Of a stretch of 5,180 nucleotides of DNA, positions 1 to 5,180 are shown piece by piece. Each line of letters begins with the position of its first letter. Position 1 is the first letter of the stretch. Under the pieces are notes generated by a model. It had not been told where the DNA came from. It did no database searches and worked only from the letters and a program-made list of their open reading frames with translations. The position numbers were made by a program, and so were the translations under genes. The DNA is taken from NCBI GenBank assembly GCA_021443405.1, contig JABUUA010000109.1, positions 11,629-16,808 of the forward strand, read 5' to 3'. The DNA comes from Bacteroidaceae bacterium (lineage in GTDB: Bacteria > Bacteroidota > Bacteroidia > Bacteroidales > Bacteroidaceae).

Positions 1-923
1 CCGAGGAGGTGAGCATCGCCGCCATCTGCGAAGAAGCGTCGGTTCGGACGGCCGTCACCAAGGCATTCTTCATCGACGACACCCCTCTCACGCTCACCTA
101 TGCCATCGGGAATAACAAAGTGGAGGGAAGCGCCTTGAATCGGAAGCACTGCGAATACACCGAAACCATGATGGATGCCGAGCGCAACATCGAAGCCATC
201 ATGGAGGAATACAAGGAGTTGGTGGGCGCGGCGAACAACGATCCTCAGCAGATTGACAAGGAGAAAATGCACGACCTGAGCGAGCGCTACCAGAAGATTG
301 CCCAGCAACATCAGGAGGCCGAGCAGAAGGCCGTAGCCGAAAACAAGGACAACCTCATACCGCTCCCCTACCTCATATACGGAGGTGACCAGCTGGGACT
401 TGACTTCGTGGAGACCTACCTGACCGATTATGCCTACGCCGACCGCGCCTCGCTGGCGGGTGTGAAAAAGCAAATTGAGGCCAACAAGGTTAAGGCGCCG
501 GGCGCGAAAGTTGTGGACTTCGTGATGAACAACTTGGAAGGAAAGCCCGTACATCTCACTGACTATGTGGGCAAAGGAAACTATGTGCTCGTCGATTTCT
601 GGGCATCGTGGTGCGGTCCATGCCGGGCCGAAATGCCCACCGTGAAGGCATGTTACGAGAAGTACCACGCCTCGAAGGGCTTTGAAGTTGTGGGCGTCAG
701 CTTCGATGCGAAAGAAGAAGCCTGGAAGAAGGGTGTGGAGCAACTGGGCATTACGTGGCCACAAATGAGCGACTTGAAGTATTGGCAGAGCGAGGCGGCC
801 GCCCTCTACAACATCCGGGCCATCCCATCCACGCTCCTCTACAGCCCCGAAGGCACGGTGGTTCAAGCCGATCTCCGCGGTGAGCAATTAGTAGAAAAGT
901 TGAAGGAAATCTACGGAGAATAA
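1..923 (+). CDS. TlpA-like thiol-disulfide oxidoreductase with DUF4369-type N-terminus (5' end outside window)
   Basis: This is a periplasmic or envelope thioredoxin-fold protein, expected to reduce or exchange disulfides in exported proteins. Counting the GTG at base 9 as residue 1, residues 163-304 form a redoxin/TlpA domain. It has the active-site motif WCGPC (Cys202 and Cys205) inside FWASWCGPCRAEMP, and the cis-proline loop AIPST (Pro273). Residues about 15-55 resemble the end of a DUF4369 domain (FFIDDTPLTLTY followed by a GSALN segment), and residues 50-115 are charged and helical. I treat it as 5'-truncated. Codons GAG GAG precede the GTG in frame with no stop before the window edge, no spaced ribosome site fits that GTG, and this family normally has a signal peptide and a full DUF4369 domain upstream. 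The stop is TAA at 921-923, followed by a terminator 25 bases later. The fold and motif are certain; the physiological partner is unknown. Confidence 0.92.
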   Translation, partial: EEVSIAAICEEASVRTAVTKAFFIDDTPLTLTYAIGNNKVEGSALNRKHCEYTETMMDAERNIEAIMEEYKELVGAANNDPQQIDKEKMHDLSERYQKIAQQHQEAEQKAVAENKDNLIPLPYLIYGGDQLGLDFVETYLTDYAYADRASLAGVKKQIEANKVKAPGAKVVDFVMNNLEGKPVHLTDYVGKGNYVLVDFWASWCGPCRAEMPTVKACYEKYHASKGFEVVGVSFDAKEEAWKKGVEQLGITWPQMSDLKYWQSEAAALYNIRAIPSTLLYSPEGTVVQADLRGEQLVEKLKEIYGE

Positions 924-948
924 CCCCCATCCGCAGTTCTATACATCG

Positions 949-982
949 GTAAGGAGTGAGCTTTCGGTTCACTCCTTATTTT
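949..982 (+). terminator. Rho-independent terminator after the TlpA-like gene
   Basis: A perfect 9-bp stem pairs AAGGAGTGA (951-959) with TCACTCCTT (969-977). It can extend by T950-A978 and a G-T wobble at 949/979. The loop (GCTTTCGGT) can tighten further through C961-G967. The stem runs into ATTTTG on the 3' side. It lies 25 bases after the TAA stop, so it should end the upstream transcript and separate it from the large sialidase gene. The stem is also complementary on the minus strand, but no minus-strand gene is seen that would need it. Confidence 0.85.
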
Positions 983-1014
983 GTGTCGCAAGAGTCAATT
1001 CGACCCTCGGAATC

Positions 1015-1102
1015 AGACATGCGTATGTGTGGGGTCAGACGTCCTTATGTTTGAGTTTAGACGTCCTTATGTGTGAGCCCACACGACCTATTGTCTGAAA
1101 CC
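1015..1102. repeat. Four-unit degenerate 22-bp tandem repeat
   Basis: Units begin at 1015, 1037, 1059 and 1081 with an exact 22-base period. The core is AGAC-GTCCTTATGT-NTGAG followed by a variable 3-base spacer. Units 2 and 3 share 18 of the first 19 bases. Unit 1 (AGACATGCGTATGTGTGGG) and unit 4 (ACACGACCTATTGTCTGAA) are more diverged. The 7-base inverted pair TCAGACA (1013-1019) and TGTCTGA (1092-1098) brackets the array. The period is close to two DNA helical turns, so identical motifs would face the same side of the helix. Function is unknown; protein binding, a spacer minisatellite or an expansion relic are all possible. It is not a CRISPR array: there are no unique spacers of CRISPR length. 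Confidence 0.75.
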
Positions 1103-1172
1103 GGCAAAAAGGAGGTCCTTCTTCTCACCATTTTACAGCAGACAAAATAAATGCTTATTTTTCTACGAAAAG

Positions 1173-1205
1173 TTGTGAATTATTAATGATTAATTGTTAT
1201 TTTTG
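1173..1205 (+). promoter_or_regulatory. Candidate Bacteroidetes-type promoter for the sialidase gene
   Basis: TATTTTTG at 1198-1205 matches the Bacteroidetes sigma-70 -7 consensus TAnnTTTG in every fixed position. A TTG at 1173-1175 is a weak partner for the -33 box (consensus TTTG), with a 22-base gap that is slightly long. Transcription would begin near 1212, leaving a leader of roughly 58 bases before the ATG at 1270. The surrounding 1140-1225 stretch is AT-rich, as expected of a promoter. The -7 box is a direct sequence match; the -33 assignment and the start site are inferred. Confidence 0.55.
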
Positions 1206-1228
1206 TGGCATAAAACATAGTATTAACC

Positions 1229-1245
1229 CACAAATTGTGTCACAA
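1229..1245. promoter_or_regulatory. Overlapping CACAA/TTGTG inverted repeats in the leader, possible operator
   Basis: The sequence CACAA-A-TTGTG-T-CACAA forms two overlapping perfect 5-bp inverted repeats, each with a one-base centre. It lies just downstream of the predicted transcription start. Two more TTGTG words occur upstream, at 1173-1177 (overlapping the candidate -33 element) and 1203-1207 (overlapping the -7 box). A regulator binding these words could control the gene, but short words recur by chance in AT-rich DNA. Confidence 0.3.
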
Positions 1246-1269
1246 AGTCTATCCTTAAACAATACTATC

Positions 1270-1329
1270 ATGATAAAAAGAATCTTCATTGCGTTGCTGA
1301 CTTGCTTGTGTTTCATGCAGGCAGGGGCC
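1270..1329 (+). other. Sec signal peptide of the sialidase fusion
   Basis: Residues 1-20 show a basic start (Lys3, Arg4), a hydrophobic core (residues 5-16) and an Ala-Gly-Ala cleavage site before Asp21. Cys12 and Cys14 sit within the hydrophobic core, but the preceding residues (LLT, TCL) do not form a lipobox, so signal peptidase I processing is favoured over lipoprotein anchoring. Export to the periplasm follows. Final location depends on the unseen C-terminus, where a sorting domain could be present. Confidence 0.8.
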
Positions 1330-4300
1330 GACGAGCCGTTCCGTAATCATCGTTACGACTCGTTCCAAGCCACCCCGGTCACGGGGCAGAGTGTGGTGTT
1401 TGTCGGTAACTCGATTACCAACATGCAGCCGTGGGCGGAGTATTTCACGACCCCCAACGTGATTAACCGTGGAAATTCTGGCGGATTCTCGTGGGAGATT
1501 CTGGCCAACGTCCAGAGCTTCATCACCCGTCGGCCGACCAAGGTCTTCATTATGATTGGCACCAACGACATGAATGTCGCCGGTTACACGCCCGAAGCCG
1601 TGGTGAAGAATGTGCGGCAGACCGTCAAGCACATTCAGAAGGAATCGCCCGCCACGCAGGTATTCATCGAGAGCGTCATGCCCTCGACCAACGGCAGTCG
1701 AACGGTGGCGCAGGGCCAGACCCTGAATGCTCAGCTGAAGACGATGGCGACGGAGATGGGCGTTACGTTCGTCGATTACTTCGACGCGCTGATGGGTTGC
1801 ACGAACGGCACGCAGTCGTATGACAATCTGCATCCCCACGTTCTGGGCTCGCGCGCTTGGACCAGCGCCGTGGCGCCGTATCTCGGCAGCGATGTCACGG
1901 CCGTGTTGCCGGAGAATCCTACGGTCATGAGTGGCGGACAAAGCAATTCTTACGGCGCCCGCACTTCCTACTTTGGCCAACTTCCCGTAACGGAGAACGA
2001 CGTTTTGTTCATCGGCGATGAGTTTGTCCATAGCGGAGAATGGCAGGAACTGTTGGGGAATCCCAACGTGAAGAACCGAGGCACGGGCTGGGGAAAATGG
2101 GGGCCCGACCTCACTTATTACACGACGTGCGCCCCCATCATCCTGAAGGGTCTGACCACGAATCAGCAGCCCAAGCAGATTTTGTTAATGATTGGCACAC
2201 AAAACCTTACTTCGAGTTCGTCAAATCTTGAGACCTTCAAGACCAACTACAATGCTTGCCTGACGGAGATTCGAAAGTATGCGCCCGACGCAAAGATTAC
2301 TCTTGTGAGCGAAATTCCGTTCGGCCCTTCGGCCACCAGTCTGAACAAAAGCAATCTTGTGCCCATAAACGAATGGTTACAAGAGCAGGTGGATGCGGGG
2401 GAGAATATGGACTACTGCGACCTGTACTCAGTATTGACCGACGCGAACCACACCGCCATTCCCAAATATCTGAACAGTGACCAATACGTCACCGGCCTTG
2501 GTTATCAAGCCTGTGCCCGCGAGCTTGCGAAGCACATCGACGGTTGTACCGTGATGAGCGAAGCCGAGGCGGAGGACTATTACAACCTCATTGCGGCGCG
2601 CGAGTCCTTGTCGAACCGCGTGGATGTGCTGGAGTGGAAGGGCGATGCCGCGCAGACCGCCACTTTGGAGAGCGCTTACGCCCTGCTGGCCAAAGACGCG
2701 GCCACGGTGGCTGAACTGAACGCGATGGCCGTGACGATAGAAGAAGCATTGCGACCCGTCACGGGCAAATGGTATAAGATGTCTGCAAAACGCAACACCA
2801 GCGTCTTTTTCACCAAGGGCGCTTCCTCTAACGGCTTCATTGCCTCGGCAGCACTCGACGAATCGGGTAACGGCTACTGGAAGCTGCAGGACCGGGGCGA
2901 CGGGACGTTCGACTTGCAGAACGGCGTCGGTTTCTACGCGACACCCACGGCCACCCATAACGTTCAGTTGTCGCTTTCGACTACTCAACCCACGACGGGT
3001 TGGAGCATGGAGACGTGCGATGTTTACGGCGCTTTCAACGTGGTGGCCAAAGTCGGAAGCGCGTCTGTCAACTGCTGTATGAATCTGACTGCGAACAACC
3101 AAATCTACAACTGGACGGGAAGCCGCGCAAGCGACACGGGTTGTCAGGTCGTTTTTGAGGAGGTGGAATTCGACCCATCGGCAGTTGAGACCTACAATGT
3201 TCCTTTCCAACTGACGACCGTGACCGACGGAGCTTTCTCTGCCGGGCAGTGGTGGTACAACATCAAACTGAAGAATCAGTTCTACTTGCACGATAACGGC
3301 ACGGCGAACTTTATGTCGCTCGACCGCACTTCGGTGAGCAACCAGGAAGACGAGCAGTGGGCTTTCGCGGGAAGCGACCAGAAGGGTTACACGATTTATA
3401 ACCGAAAGCACGGCGTGACTAAGGTTTTAGCAGCGCCGGCCAACATTGCCTCTGACAACGGTTCGGCCTACGTCGTGCTCGTGGACGCCAACCAAGTACC
3501 CGAAGGTTACGAGACGAAATGGCAATTCGCCGCGTCGGACAAGATTGCAAATCTCGACGGCTACTTCCTGTTCTCGATGGGTCAGCCGTCGCACAAAGTG
3601 AACAACTACGGCGGCAATGGTAAGTTGAGCTTCTGGCTGGGCGGTGCCGATGCAGGCTCCACGCTGTCGTTTGAGTTGGCTGAAGCTATTATCCCGGTCG
3701 AGAAGGCCGATGGGCAGTTCTATCAAAACGGGAATATTGTGACCTCAGGCTTTGTCTCTCAGTGGAAATCGAAGCGAACTTCTCCGTTCCAGCTCACGTT
3801 CGGAACCACCTATAACAATATAAATTCCGCAACTATGGGCATTTACGTGGGACAAAAAAGCGGTCCGTGGACTTTCTCTCTTTCGGACGAGAAATACTAC
3901 ATCCACAGTTATTCGTTCAACATCAAGGGCGGAAGCAGTGACCAGAAGATAACTCCCAACGGCGGTACCGCGGTGAGTCTGAACACCAGCAGTTACGAGA
4001 AGATTGCTTGGGAGAACGATGCCAAGGGCTCGCAGACGGCGTCGTTCACTTACACGGGCTCGAACAAGGAATCGGCTTTCACAGATATGTTGGTGGTGGT
4101 TCGGCCCGTGACTGCAACGCCGGAACCGCAGACCAACTTGTTCGAATACGGTTCTACGGGCAACGACGTCTGCTACCGCATCCCCGCCATCGCCACGGCC
4201 CAGAACGGCAACATCATTGCGATGACCGACTATCGCTATGGCGGTCAGGACATCGGCTTCGGTCGGGTGAGTCTGCGCTACCGCATTTCCAAGGACAACG

Positions 4301-5180
4301 GCGCTACATGGGGCCCGATACAGACGCTGCAGGAGTCGCGCGAAGGTGCTTACGGCGCGGACAAGGCGAACGATTTGTGGGCCGGATTCGGCGACCCGTG
4401 TCTGGTGGCTGACCGTGAGAGCAATCGCGTGCTGGCCTTGTCGTGCTGCGGCAACGTCAGTTATCCTGCCGGCACTTGGGAGCATCACCAAGGCATTGCG
4501 CGCTTCCGTTCGGAGGACGGCGGCGAGACGTGGGAGACCTACGGCGACCCCGTGGACGGCATCGAATGCCATTGGCAGGACATCTCTGGTCCTATCTATC
4601 AGCAGTTCAAGAACGGAGGCGTCAATGTGGCCGCCATGTTCATTGGCTCGGGACGCATCTTCCAAAGCCGCTTCACGAAGGTAGGTTCTTACTATCGCCT
4701 CTATTGCGTGGCTCTGCTGCGGACGGCCGCAGCGGGCGGTTACAACTATGTGCTTTACTCCGATGATTTCGGCGATAGCTGGAACATCCTCGGTGGTCCG
4801 GACTTCACCTACGGCGTGAGCGGGGGCGACGAACCGAAGGCCGAGGAACTGCCCGACGGAAGTGTGCTGCTCTCTTCGCGCACCTACGGGCGTATCTTCA
4901 ACATATTCCACTTCACCGACGTCGCCGCAGGCGAGGGTGTGTGGATGGCACAAGCCACGTCGAACGACACTAACAATGGAGTGATTGCCGCCGACAACTC
5001 ATGCAATGGCGAGATAATGATTCTGCCCGCCGTTCGTAACGCGGACCAAAAGAAGATGTGGCTCGCCCTGCAGTCTGTGCCTTTCGGTCCCGGCGGACGT
5101 TGTAACGTGGGCATCTATTACAAGGCTCTCGACAACTACAGCAAGTTCTCCACTCCCGCCAACTTCGCCAAGGATTGGGA
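1270..5180 (+). CDS. Secreted multidomain SGNH esterase / GH33 exo-alpha-sialidase fusion (3' end outside window)
   Basis: This enzyme is predicted to cleave terminal sialic acid from host glycoconjugates and, through its N-terminal esterase, to remove ester groups such as O-acetyl from the glycan. The frame is open for 1303 codons and continues past base 5180. The ATG at 1270 is chosen because it directly begins a Sec signal peptide (MIKRIFIALLTCLCFMQAGA, likely cut after AGA at residue 20; no lipobox). No Shine-Dalgarno precedes it, as is common in Bacteroidetes. Domain order: SGNH 1 (residues 38-205), SGNH 2, degenerate (241-425), helical spacer (430-495), beta-rich trefoil-like region (498-810), beta-sandwich-like module (811-947), short TATPEPQT-type linker, GH33 sialidase (957 onward). 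No frameshift or internal stop was found on codon-by-codon reading. Eighteen cysteines lie outside the signal peptide. It probably has its own promoter. The sialidase call is firm; the esterase substrate is inferred from the fusion. Confidence 0.93.
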   Translation, partial: MIKRIFIALLTCLCFMQAGADEPFRNHRYDSFQATPVTGQSVVFVGNSITNMQPWAEYFTTPNVINRGNSGGFSWEILANVQSFITRRPTKVFIMIGTNDMNVAGYTPEAVVKNVRQTVKHIQKESPATQVFIESVMPSTNGSRTVAQGQTLNAQLKTMATEMGVTFVDYFDALMGCTNGTQSYDNLHPHVLGSRAWTSAVAPYLGSDVTAVLPENPTVMSGGQSNSYGARTSYFGQLPVTENDVLFIGDEFVHSGEWQELLGNPNVKNRGTGWGKWGPDLTYYTTCAPIILKGLTTNQQPKQILLMIGTQNLTSSSSNLETFKTNYNACLTEIRKYAPDAKITLVSEIPFGPSATSLNKSNLVPINEWLQEQVDAGENMDYCDLYSVLTDANHTAIPKYLNSDQYVTGLGYQACARELAKHIDGCTVMSEAEAEDYYNLIAARESLSNRVDVLEWKGDAAQTATLESAYALLAKDAATVAELNAMAVTIEEALRPVTGKWYKMSAKRNTSVFFTKGASSNGFIASAALDESGNGYWKLQDRGDGTFDLQNGVGFYATPTATHNVQLSLSTTQPTTGWSMETCDVYGAFNVVAKVGSASVNCCMNLTANNQIYNWTGSRASDTGCQVVFEEVEFDPSAVETYNVPFQLTTVTDGAFSAGQWWYNIKLKNQFYLHDNGTANFMSLDRTSVSNQEDEQWAFAGSDQKGYTIYNRKHGVTKVLAAPANIASDNGSAYVVLVDANQVPEGYETKWQFAASDKIANLDGYFLFSMGQPSHKVNNYGGNGKLSFWLGGADAGSTLSFELAEAIIPVEKADGQFYQNGNIVTSGFVSQWKSKRTSPFQLTFGTTYNNINSATMGIYVGQKSGPWTFSLSDEKYYIHSYSFNIKGGSSDQKITPNGGTAVSLNTSSYEKIAWENDAKGSQTASFTYTGSNKESAFTDMLVVVRPVTATPEPQTNLFEYGSTGNDVCYRIPAIATAQNGNIIAMTDYRYGGQDIGFGRVSLRYRISKDNGATWGPIQTLQESREGAYGADKANDLWAGFGDPCLVADRESNRVLALSCCGNVSYPAGTWEHHQGIARFRSEDGGETWETYGDPVDGIECHWQDISGPIYQQFKNGGVNVAAMFIGSGRIFQSRFTKVGSYYRLYCVALLRTAAAGGYNYVLYSDDFGDSWNILGGPDFTYGVSGGDEPKAEELPDGSVLLSSRTYGRIFNIFHFTDVAAGEGVWMAQATSNDTNNGVIAADNSCNGEIMILPAVRNADQKKMWLALQSVPFGPGGRCNVGIYYKALDNYSKFSTPANFAKDW
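1381..1884 (+). other. Domain: SGNH/GDSL hydrolase 1, catalytically complete
   Basis: All four SGNH blocks are present. Block I is VFVGNSIT with nucleophile Ser48. Block II is NRGNSGG with oxyanion Gly68. Block III is MIGTND with Asn99. Block V is DNLHP with Asp185 and His188. The spacing fits the GDSL_2-type esterase fold of about 170 residues. Members of this family deacylate sugars or lipids. Being joined to a sialidase makes O-acetylated sialic acid or a neighbouring acetylated sugar the likeliest substrate, but that is an inference from context. Confidence 0.85.
1990..2544 (+). other. Domain: SGNH-like 2, active site lost (pseudo-esterase)
   Basis: This segment repeats the layout of the preceding esterase but with the catalytic residues replaced. 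FIGDEFV stands where VGNSIT should be, putting Glu251 in place of Ser. PNVKNRGTG matches PNVINRGNS of domain 1, with Gly271 exactly 20 residues after Glu251, as Gly68 is after Ser48. MIGTQNL replaces MIGTND (Gln311 for Asn). SDQYVTGLGY replaces YDNLHPHVLG: Asp404 is kept but His is lost (Val407). A binding or structural role is more likely than hydrolysis. Confidence 0.75.
2557..3699 (+). other. Domains: helical spacer and beta-rich trefoil-like, possible carbohydrate-binding region
   Basis: Residues 430-495 are Ala/Glu/Leu-rich and predicted helical, like the short helical-bundle spacers of surface glycosidases. Residues 498-635 (beginning TGKWYKM, with WKLQDRGDGTFDLQN) and 640-810 (with WWYNIKLKNQFYLHD, an EQWAFAG segment, GYTIYNRK, and KWQFAASD) show the repeated aromatic-Gly-strand pattern of ricin-type beta-trefoils. 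They may bind glycan and hold the enzyme on mucin. The assignment rests on pattern only; no QxW signature is clear enough to name a CBM family. Confidence 0.45.
3700..4110 (+). other. Domain: beta-sandwich-like module before the sialidase
   Basis: Residues 811-947 are rich in alternating polar/hydrophobic strands with many Ser, Thr, Asn and Gly residues. They end in the strand DMLVVVRPV just before a Pro/Thr linker. Such an all-beta module directly before the catalytic propeller is common in Bacteroidetes sialidases. I cannot assign it to a named family from sequence alone. Confidence 0.4.
4138..5180 (+). other. Domain: GH33 exo-sialidase (propeller incomplete at window edge)
   Basis: The YRIP motif gives the first triad Arg970. 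TDYRYGGQD carries Arg989 and the likely acid/base Asp994. GDPCLVAD (Asp1042) matches the DPxC segment near the N-acetyl pocket of the Salmonella enzyme. Three Asp boxes fit SxDxGxTW: SKDNGATW (1007-1014), SEDGGETW (1081-1088) and SDDFGDSW (1164-1171). In DEPKAEELPDGSVLLSSR, Glu1188 and Arg1204 are 16 residues apart, as in other sialidases with an E...ELxDGxLLxxxR segment, giving the catalytic Glu and second triad Arg. Arg1277 (GGRCNVGIYYK) is the likely third Arg. The nucleophilic Tyr and final blade lie beyond base 5180. Confidence 0.92.

Larger units (their letters stand above)
924..1269. other. Intergenic region of 346 bases: terminator, 22-bp repeats, AT-rich promoter leader
   Basis: No credible coding sequence is visible here on either strand. 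The left third holds the terminator and the centre holds the 22-bp repeat array. The right part, about 1131-1269, is markedly more AT-rich than both flanking genes and holds the likely promoter and an inverted-repeat cluster. The bases between the array and the promoter (about 1103-1170) show only a Shine-Dalgarno-like AAGGAGGT at 1109-1116 with no start codon at a useful distance. No tRNA or recognisable riboswitch was found. Confidence 0.8.

Noticed and set aside
9..11. GTG at base 9 as the true start of the TlpA-like gene
   Set aside because: The frame is open to the window edge, the purine-rich GAGGAG abuts the GTG with no spacing, and the signal peptide and most of the N-terminal domain would be missing.
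1015..1102. 22-bp repeat array as a CRISPR array
   Set aside because: Units are directly adjacent with only 3-base variable ends, degenerate, and have no unique spacers or cas genes nearby.
1109..1116. Perfect Shine-Dalgarno-like AAGGAGGT in the intergenic region
   Set aside because: No start codon follows at 5-12 bases. The next ATG, at 1151, begins only an 11-codon frame, and this phylum relies little on Shine-Dalgarno pairing.
1300..1313. Lipoprotein signal at Cys12 or Cys14 of the sialidase fusion
   Set aside because: The residues before each Cys do not fit a lipobox, and an Ala-Gly-Ala signal peptidase I site follows at residues 18-20.
1491..4766. Short plus-strand frames in other phases inside the large gene (for example 1491-1823, 4008-4412, 4346-4684)
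   Set aside because: They overlap the clear GH33/SGNH frame out of phase and show no domain or start signal.
3745..4953. Minus-strand open frame of 402 codons, with other long minus-strand frames at 2428-3411 and 1255-2031
   Set aside because: They lie fully antisense to the sialidase frame, have Arg/Val/His-rich low-plausibility translations with no recognisable domain, and are explained by codon bias of the GC-rich plus-strand gene.

Overview
The window looks like chromosomal DNA from a Bacteroidales bacterium, most like the Prevotella/Bacteroides group. The evidence is a TlpA-type thiol-disulfide oxidoreductase with a DUF4369-like N-terminal part, a TAnnTTTG-type -7 promoter box, a gene start with no Shine-Dalgarno sequence, and a large secreted multidomain glycan-degrading enzyme typical of that phylum. 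The genus is an inference from style, not from a marker gene.

Layout, left to right. Bases 1-923 hold the 3' part of a plus-strand gene for a periplasmic thioredoxin-like protein; its start lies outside the window. It ends in a strong intrinsic terminator at 949-982. The 346-base gap (924-1269) then carries a four-unit, 22-bp tandem repeat (1015-1102) and an AT-rich promoter/leader region with a perfect -7 box (1198-1205) and alternating CACAA/TTGTG inverted repeats (1229-1245). From 1270 to the right edge runs one uninterrupted plus-strand frame of 1303 complete codons, still open at base 5180.

That large gene encodes a secreted modular enzyme. In order it has a Sec signal peptide, an SGNH/GDSL esterase domain with all catalytic blocks, a second SGNH-like domain that has lost Ser, Asn and His of the active site, a helical spacer, a beta-rich region with two trefoil-like (lectin-like) segments, a beta-sandwich-like module, and a GH33 exo-sialidase domain with three Asp boxes. 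The sialidase nucleophile Tyr should lie just beyond the window. The most economical reading is a single polypeptide that deacetylates O-acetylated sialoglycans, binds them and releases sialic acid. The domains are read from the sequence; the esterase substrate and the cooperation between domains are inference. The terminator and separate promoter suggest that the two genes are independently transcribed.
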